Source: Coix lacryma-jobi var. lacryma-jobi
Taxonomy: Eukaryota; Streptophyta; Magnoliopsida; Poales; Poaceae
Assembly: GCA_009763385.1 (NCBI GenBank)
Contig: CM019831.1
Coordinates: 79,891,845 to 79,955,844 of the forward strand
Direction of reading: 5' to 3'
Length of the DNA: 64,000 nt
Under the pieces are notes generated by a model that made no database searches, had not been told where the DNA came from, and was given only the letters and a program-made list of their open reading frames with translations. Every line of letters starts with the position of its first letter. Position 1 is the first letter of the stretch. Of the stretch, positions 21,232-33,887 are shown in pieces. The position numbers and the translations under genes were made by a program.

Positions 21232-22583
21232 TGTTGGCGGTTCTTAACTCACATTTTATACCACCAACTTTCTTCGAAATCTTGCCATATCAAGAACCAA
21301 AACTTAGGATTAGACATTAGACTCACAATTTTGCTCGAGTTTTGGATATATCAACTGTTTTGCAGAAATACAGGAAAACTATATGTGAGATGGGCCAAAA
21401 GTGCATACCAAATTCAACGTATTAAAACCCAAGAGCACTTTCGGCCCATCCAAATGAAAAGAATGAAGCCCAAGGCCCATCACACCTTGAAACTGGGCTG
21501 GAAACCCACACAACCAACATCAGGGCCCAGCCAGCAGCCCACCACGCGAAGGCGGTGGCCGGGGGTTGCGCCAGGGGTGCACCCGCACCCCTGGTTCGGA
21601 CGCACCGCCACTGGCTCCCCTCGAGCCCACGCTCCGTGTAAGGTTGCATGGCGGCATGCTGAGGCGGTGCAGTGAGGTTTCCAAGTTGATCACCTCCAAA
21701 CCGACCTCAATCCACTATAAAAGTATGGGTGGAGCTCTCTTCAAATCATGGAAGTGTAAGCATTTCTTCATAGCATTAGATTAGTCCATTCCCACCTTGT
21801 AAAGGAACCAATTCTAGAGAAGAAGTAGAGCCTCAAGTGTTATAGCTCTAGTAGCTATCTAAAAGAGGGAGCGAGTTCAAGTTCGTGCTAGTCGGAGAAG
21901 TGCCGGGGCTGTCAGCTACTTCCTCAAGTGTAATCCTACACTTAGCGGAAGGAATACCAGAATCATCGGTATGACTTCACTTGTACCTCGACGGATCGAC
22001 ATACTATTTCGAGTATTAAGGTTTGTGTTTATCTTCGTTTACGCATTTTTATCGTGTTCTAGTTTATTGTTTACGTAATCAGCTGGACCGGCCGTTCACC
22101 TTCGGGTGGGTGCTCTAGTAAGAGGGTGCAAGCCCTAGCTACCGCTAGAAGTAGTGGCTCTTAGCGTAAACACGGTTTTTAGGCTAAGTGTTCACAGGTT
22201 GGTTGTGTGGGTCTCCACGGTTGAGGAGGTAGGCGGCAGGTGGTGGCAGCCCTGTCCATCCTTTGTAATCCACCCACGTTCGGGATTCCAGGTAGAGCTG
22301 TATCGGCATAGGTTGGGAAGCCAACTTCACCCGTTGACCAAAGCAGATTATGTTTAGCTAGAGCTAGATCGCTAAGGAATACGTTACCTAGAACAAACCT
22401 CGTTACCCTAAGGTTGTTCTTCTTCTCACCCTAAGCCAGGAGATCTAAACCCAAGAGGCTATAGCACACCATTCCCTATGGAAAATACGATACCTTGATA
22501 ATACTTCCGGGTGAAGTGCTACAACGGTACTTCCGTGCGCTTGTGGACTTTTCTTCTTAAGCTAAGAAATGTCCGCCGCGGCA
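21232..22583 (+). repeat. 3' LTR of element H
   Basis: It begins TGTTGGCGG after the purine tract and ends near CCGCGGCA at 22583. The end is inferred from where G's LTR sequence (ATGTCCG, matching A in reverse complement) resumes. Near the 3' end it contains CGGGTGAAGTGCTACAACGG and GTGCGCTTG, shared with E and F. Confidence 0.75.
21715..21722 (+). promoter_or_regulatory. Predicted TATA box of LTR H
   Basis: CTATAAAA follows a GC-rich stretch containing GCACCCGCACCCC and precedes a purine-poor leader. This is a typical LTR core promoter arrangement. Confidence 0.55.
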
Positions 22584-24019
22584 ATGTCCGTCACGGTCCG
22601 CCGTCGTGCGTGGCACCGACCCATGCCGGGGTTGGCATGGCTCGCGCACCGCACCAGTAGGTAGCCTAGATTCCACTGCTGCTCATGCAAGCCTCACCGA
22701 GCCTCGGAATAGCAGGGAGCAGCTGCGTCGTCGTGTCGCAGCGCCGCCGCTCCGCCATGGCCCCCGTCGAGCTTGCTCTGGTGTCCCTCTGACCCAACTA
22801 GTAGGTCAATCGTGTTCGCTTCGCGAAGGTGAATCTATAGGTGGGGTTGGTGTCGCCGGAAACCTCGCCGTCGGCGAGCTTTCGTCGGTCAACGTCGGCG
22901 GTGGAGAAGCACCACTGACTAGTGGACCTGGTTGACCTAGGGCGTGGGGTCGCCTGACGCCTTGGTCCCACTAGCAGAGAGAGGCAGAGAGAAGAAGAGA
23001 AAGCTGGGTGCAGTGGAGTCTGAGACTTCGGGGTGTGTGTAGTGTTTTTCCTTGTGTCTCTAGGTGTGTTAGCCCTGGTGACCGTTGCAGTTTAGATCGA
23101 GTTTTCTTTATTCAGGTTTTTCAGGGTTTGTTTAGATGCTTCTAAAATTCATATATGGCTCATTTTATGTCCAAATTGTGTGAAACAAATTTTGTTGTGC
23201 TAGAAATAAATGGATCTACCTGTTAAAATTATTAGATGCATATTCTGTGATATTTTATATGCAGTTTTATTTAATTAAGTAAATGGTTGTTAACTTGAAA
23301 AATGCATAACTAATTTTGTATAGCTCAGAAAAATATGACTCCAATTTTGTTAGGATTGTTTTGTTGAATAGTATCTAGAAAAAATATAACGTATGTATAC
23401 TCTGTGGAAAATGTTGGTTGTAGAGTTTAAAGTTGTTAAATGCTTAGATTTTGAGCTTGGTAATTTTTGTGTAGCTATGTTAGGATGTCAAGTTACCATG
23501 AAAAATGTTAGATTGATCTGTTCTTATATTTGGTAGTACAAACTATGAAAAGTGCATAAATGGTGAATTAATAAGGTTAATTTTTACTGTACGTTAGGTT
23601 TACTATTTTGGGCTAAAATTTTTATGGTAGTCTGACTGTGGTCCATAGTAGCCTATGTAAAATTTTGGGAATTTTTTGAAGTTATTTCAGTGTGGTGATA
23701 ATTATGCCTTGTTAAAGAAACTCGTTAAAAAGGAATAGGTAATTAAGTAATTAGAATTATTCGTGCTTTTTCTGGGAGTCATAAGTGATGATTGGCTGTT
23801 CAGATAGGGGTAGGTTGAATGCTAGGTTGTAGGTTGTTGATAAGGTAGTTAGTAGTAGTTAGATGATATTGACTACCTTGTTCAAGAGAATGCAGTAGAT
23901 GACATGTGCTTATCTCATGAGTTGTCTTTTCCTATGTTGCATCACACGACCATCCCATGTGCATTGCTCATATTTATACCTGCGATGCACCATACAGGAT
24001 CGATAGAGGAGAACCAGAA

Positions 24020-24024
24020 CCCGC
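24020..24024 (+). repeat. Target-site duplication of element F, left copy (CCCGC)
   Basis: CCCGC directly precedes TGTTGACAC and is repeated exactly at 32208-32212 after the other LTR. Confidence 0.9.
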
Positions 24025-25800
24025 TGTTGACACTCCTTAATGGAAACACTCTAAGAATGAACCATATAAATAATATAAATAATAATCTAGTGAAGGCACT
24101 AAAGAGTGTACGGGACACTACTAACTTCACTTAACGTCAAGTTGTCATCCCCAACATGAAGCTAGCAATGTAATTATACCAAGGCACTCGATTGAAAGAT
24201 AAATATTTAACCGCAAGCGCACAGATAAATATACCCGTTGTAGAAGCATTTCACCCAAGCTAGAATCAGGTATCGTTATTTATATTTAGCCTAGAGACTA
24301 ATCAATTCAAAGTATGATGGTATTATATTAATGAGGACTTAACAACATTCCTTGTGGCACACACTTATAATAAAGACTGATAACACACTTATTACTCCAA
24401 ACAGGGATCAGATTATAGAGTAAATGATAATGATAAATGATAAATGATAACATAGATCAGATCAATCAAGGATAATCCTACAACAGTACTACCTAGCAAG
24501 TGATGATTAGAACAGGTATTAGAAAGAAGCATTCCTAAGTTATTCTAATTACAAGTCATAGCATACATTGATTAGTGCAAACATATTTGGCAATCATTGG
24601 CTAGGTCACATCATATTTACAATCAAGAGGCAACTCCATAGTAAAGGTGTCAAACAGAGTAACCCCTAAACCATGAGATAACTGAGCCATACTGAACACT
24701 ACATTCAGGAGGTGGAATACAAAGGACTCAACAGGAGTATCACACCCGCGATCTACCATTCTATCCGGAACATAGGACGCATTCGCAGATAAATAGTATA
24801 TAGGCACCACGCCTACACAGCATCTATCACCCACCCGTTGTACTTTAAGATAAGTGCTACACGAACATAAGTACAAACATAAAGATGAACTATCTATGCC
24901 AAATATATAATCAAAGCAGACTATAAGCAATATATTTAAGAATATAATAGTTGATGTCTTAGTCATATCAATTGTATTGCTATCTAGAGCATAAAGATGA
25001 ACAATAAGGTGAATTAGATCATCGAGAAGAACTAAAGTACGAACTAGAACATGAACTAGAACAGGATTATGAACTAGAAGATGAACTAGATGATGAACTA
25101 GAACTAGACGATGATCTAGAACATAAACAATGATGAACTAGAAGAGCAATTACAAAATAGATCCATAATGTTAATACAGGAGAGAAGATCTTGGGTTTAC
25201 CGAGCCTTCTCGTGACTAGATCAGGAATCCAAGCGAAGCTTGCCTCCTCTAATCGTATTCTATCTAACTATTCTAGGTGGATGTAGTTCTAGGGCTTCTG
25301 ATTGATCTCCTTCTCTTATAATGCCTGATGCTCTGATCGATGATGTCTGATGCCCTGGAGAGGGGGTCTGGGGCTGTTTATATAGCCCTGGGCGATGAAC
25401 CATGGTCGTTGGATCAAACTGACTTAAAGTACGGCTAAGATGCATCCTAGAGGTCGGTGGGAGAACCTTCCAGAAGATAGACTCCGTAGGCCTCAAGGGG
25501 AGACCGGTCGGTCCCTAGGTGGGACTGGTCGGTCCCACCTGTCATCCTCTCACGGTGGTCGACCTCCTGGTGTCTTCTGGTGTCCTCTGGAGTCTTCTAG
25601 AAACTTCCTGACGTGGCGGTAGAGTTATCTCCCGTCGGTTTCCTTCTATGGGAAGCTATCGGTGTTGATTTCCTGGTTTAGTCCCTGCAGAATCATAGTT
25701 CACCAAAACTCATGGGACCCTCAACCTTTTTTGGTGATCAAATTCTTGCCCTTTCCATATTTATTTATCCTTTAATTCTGATAGATAACCAGTGTCAACA
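24025..25800 (-). repeat. 3' LTR of element F
   Basis: Ends are TGTTGACAC and GTGTCAACA, a perfect short inverted repeat; length 1776. It contains a GAACTAGA/GATGAACTAGA tandem stretch (about 25027-25145). Confidence 0.92.
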
Positions 25801-25815
25801 ATTCCCCCAAGCTTA
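25801..25815 (-). other. Polypurine tract of element F
   Basis: On the minus strand AAGCTTGGGGGAAT abuts the 3' LTR. This is the classic plus-strand primer position and sequence type. E has the related AAGCTTTGGTGAAC at the same place. Confidence 0.85.
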
Positions 25816-27525
25816 CCTTTTGCTAGTCCCTTCGCAAATAATCATGATGAATCATGAATTGCTACTATGCTTTCACATCTCAATGGTACATATGTTCAAA
25901 TAAAAGATCTTCCCTTGGATTAGAGTTAACTATTCTGACTTTCTCATATTACCTTTAACTATGGAGCTTTTGCCTTCACCTGAATCTTTAAACAATTGAA
26001 TGATAGAACAATCAAGTTAAGCACTGAATCTCTAACTCTTTGATCAACCTTCATTCTGGAGTTTTTATATATTTTCAAAATAAAAATCAGAGATTCCATT
26101 GTATGACACTCTCAAAACGCTCTTTTATATTTTATGATTCCTCACTGATGCATTTTCCTTCTTTTCTATATATCTGGAGCTTTAAGAAGTGAAAAGTATA
26201 TCTTACCAAGTCAAAGTTCAAAGTTAGGGAGAAAGATATCATACTTATAGATCAATAACTTAGAACCTTTGAAATTTGTCATCTCTTGCTGGCATATTGT
26301 AATTAGAGGGACCATGGGCTATCATTCTTTTTTCATATTTTTATCGTAACTCTCTTTTTTTCTTTTCTTTTTGAGGTAGTCCGACACTTGTCCCATTTTA
26401 TTTCCTCCTTTTATACTTTTGCATAGTCCCATGCCTCTAACACAATACTACTTCGGAAGAGTGAATCTTTTAATAAAACATCCTTGATCTCTAGAGCATG
26501 AAAAATTTCTCAACCAAAACTAAAAACTTAGAACAAAGCAAGCAGCCTTATCTTAAGATCATATTAATGGCTCTGGGTACGAAGTCATGTGATGTCACAC
26601 AGGATCTCATCATGTGTTTTTAATCTTTTCAATGTGTAAATCTCTAGAACTCTAGTATCTCTAGGAATTAGATAAACATCAGCTCAAACCTTTTTATTTC
26701 ATATCTCACAATTATCTAAACTTTAGATCAAGCATTTGCAATCCACATATTTTAGGTTCAGAGTTTATTCAGAACAATTTTGTCTAAAACTCAAGAAAAT
26801 TTAAGTTCGAACAGTAGGTACTTAAAAGAGATTATGGCAGAGCAATTGTTCATCATTTTCATCATGAGCAAAATTAAGTTTATATCCACCTAGACATTTA
26901 TATAATATCTTTATTTGGTTTTGTAATAGTTATTCATCTTTTTAGGGGTTCCTACATTTATTAACCTGATCTAACTAAACTAAACTAATAGTCATAGATA
27001 AAAAGCTGTGATACTTATCGTGATAACTGAGGGTGCCTTCCCCCAAGCTGGATCTTGACGTGGTCTTTTTCTCCAGAAGACGAGTAGACCGTTAATGGTT
27101 TCTTGAGTCCTTCTCTTCTTCTCTTCCTGCTAAATTCAAAGATAGACAACACAACTAGTGGAACTTGATTAAGCGTTAGTGATAAATATTCCTCCATTTA
27201 TCTAGTTGTCTTAAAGCTCTTAAGATTATTTATGTTCTTTCTTTCCACTAAGCAGAGTTTCAGCAGTATTTCGTAGTATCTCTTTTTGGATTTTTTTAAT
27301 TTTTTATGGATGTATGCAATGCAGAAATAAATATGCAAATGTATCATTTTTATTTTGATTTTTATGCAGATATAATTGCTAGGAAGTAAATATGATATTA
27401 ATAGTAAAATGATCATGCTAAATCTACTAATTATGTAATGCTAATGATTATGGATAACTATCGAGTTACCTTTCGGCGAGGATTCGACGTTTATAGTCTA
27501 TCAAACAAGACTCCTTGTATGCTCT
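25816..27525 (-). other. 3' noncoding region of element F
   Basis: About 1.7 kb of AT-rich sequence where RT, RNase H and integrase would be in an autonomous element. I see no coding signal. It contains GGGACAAGTGTCGG (about 26383-26396, minus strand), the motif shared with E and H. Confidence 0.7.
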
Positions 27526-30202
27526 TCATTCTTCCTTGGGTGCATCAGCAGATCCTGAGGAGGACCTCGATGATTGCACGTCAGTAGAACTTTCTTTCTT
27601 TTTCCACACTTGTTTGACTGGTGCACTTGTCTCTTTTACTTCATCGTCTTTTATTTCCTGTAATGGGATGTCTTCACTCCTGGTGACTTCTCCTTCATAG
27701 TCAGCCCATCCATCCTTGATTGGTCGATTCTTGTTGCGTTGGGATGTGCGGCGCCTCCTCCTTGAGTGGTTCTTCTTTTCCTGTGTATTAGTGGCATAAC
27801 TATTGAAGTAACAGCGTACCTTCTCTCTTGGGAACTGGAAGTGGATCTCTCCAGATCTCATGTAGATTATGGCACCAGTGGTGTTGAGGAAGGGTCTTCC
27901 TAGGATGATGTGAATATCGTCTTCTCTTCTCATGTCTAGTACTATAAAGTCGGTAGGAACATAGTGGTCTTCAATTTGGATCATTATGTCCTTTACTACT
28001 CCCTCCAGAAATCGATAAGTTTGGTCCGCCAGCTGCAGTTGCACACATGTTTGATACATAGGTCTATTTTTATATAAGTATTCATATGTTACCTTAGACA
28101 TTATGTTGACACTTCAACCGATGTCGCAGAATGTCTTGTGGAACGTACTTCCCTCGATCTTGCAATCGATGGTGGGTACGCCTAGGTCATCTCTCTTAGT
28201 GAGGTATGGTGATGGAAGAAGGTGGTCGTATTCTGTTCGGACAGAGTTGACCATCCATACTATGTCTTGATGTGGTTGTGTAGCCTTGTTCTTCCTCCTT
28301 CTGTTCCTATTCTTCTTCTTTGCTGATATAGTGTTTGCATCTTCATAGGGCATCTAAGGGTGGACTCGGGTAGTCAGTGTATGTCTCTTGAAACTAAATC
28401 TTTCTTTATTGCCTGTAATTGTGAAACAGATCTTGGCGCTGTCCACGTAGATGATGGCTTTAGTTGAGCTTAGGAATGGGCGTCCAAGAATAATGAGTGC
28501 TCTATTGTCTCCACCTGTTTCGATGATCATAAAGTCTACACACACATACGAGCGTCCCACTCGTATACAAACATCTTCTAGAATTTCCAATGGGTAGCAC
28601 AATGTCTCATCTGCAAGTTGCAAACACATACTTGTATATAACAGAGGTGCACCATGAATTTGTTCGTACCTTTGGCATAATGTTGATGCTTGCTCCAAGG
28701 TCGCAGACTGCTTCTTCAAAACTATTAGGTCCAATGTGGATCGAAATGACAGGTCTTCTTTGATCTCCTTTCTTCGGGGCAATGGAGTCATCCATCCATT
28801 CCCTCGATGGTCTAGGTATGAGATGTCCTGCATCATAAATATCTACAAGATTTGCAGTCTCTATCTCTTTCGGACTTCCGGGAATCTTACCTTTTTCAGC
28901 CATAGGGACTGAAGCTGCTAACTGAGATAACTGAGATTCTATCATCTTATTAAAGCTGTGTTGATTCATTATGGCAGAAGTAAAGCTATCCATTCTAGTA
29001 TTAATGTTTTCAAGCAGTTTATCATTGGAAGCTATCTTCTTAGACATATTATCAATAATCTTGTTTTGATTAGATATCATCTCTCTCAAAGGTGGTTGGT
29101 TAAATGTATTACCTTGGTAGTTACCTGAGTAGTTACCTGAGTAATTAGGCCTTGATTGTTGGTTCCATCCTTGAGCTTGTTGAGGATGATAGTTGGTGTT
29201 GTTGTTGATGTACTTTGCATCCTCTTGAATCTCAGGGCAGTTGCTCCTTGAATGACCAGTGCCTCCACACTCTTCACATGTCATGCGAGATTCATAGATT
29301 TGCTTTACGTCTTCTTTCTTGGGAGTGTGTTCATCGAACTTCTTCATGAGTAGGTCAAGTTTGGCAGACAACATGTCTACTTCCTTTAGTTGATGCATTC
29401 CTCCCCTCTTGCGTGGTTGAGAGTGTTCCTCGTTCCATCCTTGGTTAGAGGCCATCTTCTCAATGAGTGTAGTAGCATTGTTGATAGTGAGTGATAAGAA
29501 TGATCCTCCAGCAGCGGCATCCACATTCTCACGGGTACTCGAAGTGAGCGCGTGGTAGATGGTTTGCATGAGTAGCCAATTCTCCATCCAATGGTGAGGG
29601 CATTCTGATATGTAGTCTTGAAAGCGTTCCCAAGCCTCTGGGATTGATTCGTCGTATTGTTGCTGGAAAGTTGAAATCTTGGCACGGAGGGCATTCGTCT
29701 TGCCCACTGGAAAGAACTTTGCTAGGAAGGCAGTTGAACAGATCGCCCATGAGGTGTTTTTGTCTTTGTTGGCGTAGAACCATTGTTTTGCTTTTCCCAA
29801 GAGTGAAAATGGGAACAAGCGAAGTAGAATGACGTCTCATTCGACTCCCCTGATGGTGAAAGTGCTACAAATCTCTAGAAAGTGTTGGAGATGAGCGCTT
29901 GCATCTTCATGTGCCTTTCCGCAAAACTGATTAGCTTGCACCATGTTGATCAAAGCGGGCTTGAGCTCAAATTCGTTGTCTCCTACATTGACTGTTGGTC
30001 CAGTCCTGATGTTGGCAGTGGTTGGTGCAGAGAACTCGTGGAGTGTCTTGTCGGCCATGGTGTCCAACACTGGTGATAAGATTCTTCTTATCTGGCTAAC
30101 TTCTGGAAGTGGTAGTGAGGGTCTCTTGAGTTTGTGTCTTGTTTTCCTTAGTAAAGCTTCGGGATCCACAACGTAGTTATTCAGAAGTTGGAAACCAGTC
30201 AT
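27526..30202 (-). pseudogene. gag plus two tandem protease-like domains of element F
   Basis: The minus-strand frame starts MTGFQLLNNYVVDPEALLRK (30202). It has a stop at 29837, then an Athila-type gag (LLGKAKQWFYANK, IPEAWERFQDYI), a zinc knuckle (CEECGGTGHSRSNCPE), Tyr/Asn-rich repeats (NYSGNYSGNYQGN) and a protease active-site segment VCDLGASINIMPK (about 28700). After a frameshift the protease continues (LQLADETLCYPL, LIILGRPFLSSTKAIIY). In the same frame a second copy follows: FHKTFCDIG, stop (28116-28118), SVNIMSKV, LQLADQTYRFLEG, IILGRPFLNTTGAIIY, ending 27526. Two protease-like repeats in series are unusual. The Ala of DIGAS is replaced by TGA in the second copy. No polymerase follows. 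Confidence 0.88.
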
Positions 30203-30412
30203 ACATTACATCCTGCATAAGATAAAAGATAAACAAAAGCCAGGGTAAGCCTATTTGAGTAAAGATAAACAATCAGTGCATTATCACATGTGTGTAATTA
30301 AAATTATATGTTCTGGCAACCGTTTTAAATGCTGCTAATGCAATGTCCTATCAGTGTTTATAAAGATTTTAATGAAAAACCCTAGGTACCATCCCTAATT
30401 GAATTGAGTTGT

Positions 30413-30429
30413 CCCCGGCAACGGCGCCA
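30413..30429 (-). other. Primer-binding site of element F (tRNA-Asp)
   Basis: On the minus strand TGGCGCCGTTGCCGGGG matches the complement of the plant tRNA-Asp(GUC) 3' end over 17 bases. It lies 8 bases inside the 5' LTR. This primer choice is typical of Athila elements. Confidence 0.9.
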
Positions 30430-30437
30430 GAAATGCT

Positions 30438-32207
30438 TGTTGACACTCCTTAATGGAATCACTCTAAGAATGAACCATATAAATAATAATCTAGTGAAGG
30501 CACTAAAGAGTGTATGGGACACTACTAACTTCACTTAACGTCAAGTTGTCATCCCCAACATGAAGCTAGCAATGTAATTATACCAGGGCACTGGATTGAA
30601 AGATAAATATTTACCTGCAAGCGCATAGATAAATATACCTGTTGTAGAAGCATTTCACCCAAGCTAGTCTTAGGTATCATTATTTATATTTAGCCCAGAG
30701 ACTAATCAATTCAAAGTATGATGGTATTACATTAATGAGGACTTAACAGCATTCCTTGTGGCACACACTTATAATAAAGACTGATAACACACTTATTAGT
30801 CCAAACAGAGATCAGATTACAGAGTAAATGATAGATGATAACAGAGATCAGATCAATCAAGGATAATCCTAGAAAAGTACTACCTAGCAAGTGATGATTA
30901 GAACAGGTATTAGAAAGAAGCATTCCTAAGTTATTCTAATTACAAGTCATAGCATACATTGATTAGTGCAAACATATTTGGCAATCATTGGCTAGGTCAC
31001 ATCATATTTATAATCAAGAGGCAACTCCATAATAAAGGTGTCAAACAGAGTAACCCCTAAACCATGAGTTAACTGAGCCATACTGAACACTACATTCGGG
31101 AGGTGGAATACAAAGGACTCAACAGGAGTATCACACCCGCGATCTACCACTCTATCCGGAACATAGGACGCATTCACAGATAAATAGTATATAGGCACCA
31201 CGCCTACACAGCATCTATCACCCACCCGTTGTACTTTAAGATGAGCGCTAGACGAACATAAGTACAAACATAAAGATGAACTATCTATGCCAAATATATA
31301 ATCAAAGCAGACTATAAGCAATATATTTAAGAATATAATAGTTGATGTCTTAGTCATATCAATTGTATTGCTATCTAGAGCATAAAGATGAACAATAATG
31401 TGAATTAGATCATCGAGAAGAACTAAAGTACGAACTACAACATGAACTAGAACAGGATTATGAACTAGAAGATGAACTAGATGATGAACTAGAACTAGAC
31501 GATGATCTAGAACATAAACAATGTTGAACTAGAAGAGCAATTATGAAATAGATCCATAATGTTAATACAAGAGAAAAGATCTTGGGTTTACCGAGCCTTC
31601 TCGTGACTAGATCAGGAATCCAAGCAAAGCTTGCCTCCTCTAATCCTATTCTATCCAACTATTCTAGGTGGATGTAGTTCTAGGGCTTCTGATTGATCTC
31701 CTTCTCTGATAATGCCTGATGCTCTGATCGATGATGTCTGATGCCCTAGAGAGGGGGATCTAGGGCTATTTATATAGCCCTAGGTGATGAACCGTGGCCG
31801 TTGGTTCAAACCGACTTAAGGTACGGCTAAGATGCATCCTAGAGGTCGGTGGGAGAACCTTCCAGAAGATAGACTCCTTAGGCGTCAAGGGGAGACCGAT
31901 TGGTCCCTAGGTGGGACCGGTCGGTCCTACCTGTCATCCTCTCGCAGTGGTCGACCTCCTGGTGTCTTCTGGTGTCCTCTGGTGTCTTCTAGAAACTTCC
32001 TGACGTGGCGGTGGAGTTATCTCCCGTCGGTTTCCTTCTATGGGAAGCTATCGGTGTTGATCTCCTGGTTTAGTCCCTGCAGAATCATAGTTCACCAAAA
32101 CTCATGGAATATTGTCAATTAAAACCATAAACCTTTGTTGGTGATCAAATTCTTGCCCTTTCCATATTTATTTATCCTTTAATTATGATAGATAACCAGT
32201 GTCAACA
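30438..32207 (-). repeat. 5' LTR of element F
   Basis: A 1770-base copy of 24025-25800 with the same termini. Confidence 0.92.
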
Positions 32208-32212
32208 CCCGC
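32208..32212 (+). repeat. Target-site duplication of element F, right copy (CCCGC)
   Basis: An exact repeat of 24020-24024. G's LTR sequence is contiguous once F and one copy are ignored. Confidence 0.9.
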
Positions 32213-33875
32213 CACCGATGGAGGAGCAGACCCAGGAGGAGACCCTGTTCGAGAGGACCGAGGAAGACGCCGGAGATTTGCCCGAGTGCTAGGACCACCG
32301 GCCGTCTGACTTCGAGAGAGGCAAGCCCCAGAGCATTCACTCCCTACGGTTTGCAATTATTTAACAAATTAAGCTGCTATGATTGTTGCATTAGGTTATA
32401 GGAGCTGGTTGCTACCGTTGCTTCATTGCTTACATATCCTTGTCCACCAACAATTATTATCTTGATATCCCTGCTAGGTCTAGGCTCGTTATATGCTTAG
32501 CCCTGCTTAGACCGGTAAAAGTAGGGTGATTTCCTGTCTCCCGCATATAGGTGGATACTGATCATGACTAGCCTGGTGCTATCATGGAGATAACCATGTG
32601 ATAATTAATCTGAGATCGGGCGGGATGTATGAGCAGCAGGACATGGGTTATGTGTGCTAGTAGTGTCCCGTCTATGTCACATAGGACCCGTTCAGGAAGC
32701 GCACCTCAGTCAAATTGAACGCGTCAATCACTTAACGGAGTAGGTCGGAGTACCTCCCGTGAAGCCGAGTAAGGCTATTCGAGCCAGAGATGGAGATGTT
32801 GACGCCTAACACCTAGGGCCTTAGATGTACCGTGGGAAACTATTCTGAGCATCCTGGCATGGTCCGTGGGCAGGCGGGGCCTGATTGACCCGGCATGACC
32901 GTGGGTAGTTATAGCTTGAGCGACCTAGCACTGAGATAACCCCTGGTGTAGAAATGCCCATGGTCGTCCCGCGAATTGTGTTCTCGAATTTCCTGAGTGG
33001 CAGCTTACGACTCCCGTAGCCGGAAGTGTCGGGCGAGTGTACGACATTTTATCCCCAGCTGGGTAGGAATCAATTATAATCGTCATCGCTCCTGGACAGT
33101 GAGTAATTGACTGACATGTGTTACCGTAGAACTTATGGAACTAAATATGGTTATCAGGTTGAATCTGAAAGGCTATTGATGAAATAGTCACTCTTGCTTG
33201 ATTAATTAGCCAAGTGTTTGTTCTAGATCCGGTGCAAATCTAGTTAATCAGGTTGATTACATAAAATTGAATGCTAATACCCTAATTATGATTTTTAATA
33301 ATAAAAATGCTTTTATGCAAAAAGGGTAAGTATAGCCAACCCCAGATATGGCCTTCGTGATCCTTGGTGTCACTTTATTTCTGGTTTATGACGGATAAGT
33401 CTAGTTGAGGACCTTCTTGTACTCAGCGTTTTATCCCCTTGTTGTTGCAGATGGTTAGAGCTTCTTTAGCTACTGCGAGAACTGCCTGTACCCGGTTACG
33501 GGTGATGACTAGACCATGGGCATGGTCCTTTCTTATCCTTTCTTGATGCTTTTGTCAGATATGATCAGGTTGATGGCACCGTATTTCGAACAAACTAAAC
33601 TTGTGTTTCAAAACTATGTTGCTTCCGCTCTTTTATCAAACTATGGTTTGTAATATTGTTTCGTACTCCGATGGATTTAAGCTATGTTCGAACTGTGATG
33701 TAACTTGTGGACATGTATGCTAAACTCATTACAATCTTGGCTGAATTCGAATTGTTTGAAATCCTTCGAGATTTCCGGACTACCGGGTTTGTACGAGCTT
33801 AAGTACATGACGATCATCGCGAAAGCGGAGATTTTTGTGCTTAATCTGGTATAAATTGGTCGGTTGTGTCACAGC

Positions 33876-33887
33876 TGGCATCGGAGC
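33876..33887 (+). other. Primer-binding site of element G
   Basis: TGGCATCGGAGC lies two bases after the LTR end, identical to A's variant of the initiator-Met site. Confidence 0.75.

Larger units (their letters stand above)
15286..22583 (+). mobile_element. Athila-type Ty3/gypsy element H, 3' two thirds
   Basis: Degenerate pol (protease, RT start, RNase H, integrase), an extra 3' ORF region with its own TATA box, 3'UTR, polypurine tract (21213-21231) and 3' LTR. RT phrases such as GISPTLCTHRIPIDPDSTPSREPQRR and VQVVPKKGGMTVV are typical of the Athila lineage. H is interrupted by E on the left and sits inside G's LTR on the right. Confidence 0.88.
24025..32207 (-). mobile_element. Complete non-autonomous Athila-like LTR retrotransposon F (8.18 kb)
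   Basis: Two direct LTRs (24025-25800 and 30438-32207) with 5-bp target duplications CCCGC define the borders. On the minus strand the order is 5' LTR, tRNA-Asp primer-binding site, gag, protease, a second protease-like segment, 1.7 kb noncoding sequence, polypurine tract and 3' LTR. There is no RT, RNase H or integrase, so transposition would need enzymes in trans. The LTRs differ at a few percent of positions by eye, plus a 10-base indel near their starts. This suggests a moderately old insertion, younger than G. Confidence 0.93.
22584..33873 (+). repeat. 5' LTR of element G, 5'-truncated and split by element F
   Basis: The two parts (22584-24024 and 32208-33873, about 3.1 kb together) match A's LTR 6760-3620 in reverse complement and end GTGTCACA before the primer-binding site. 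The right part contains the acidic mini-exon (to 32320). Small ORFs such as 22606-22935 are unsupported. Confidence 0.85.

Noticed and set aside
31458..31658. Poly-Ser protein in LTR F
   Set aside because: It comes from the GAACTAGA tandem stretch on one strand; the other LTR has it broken.
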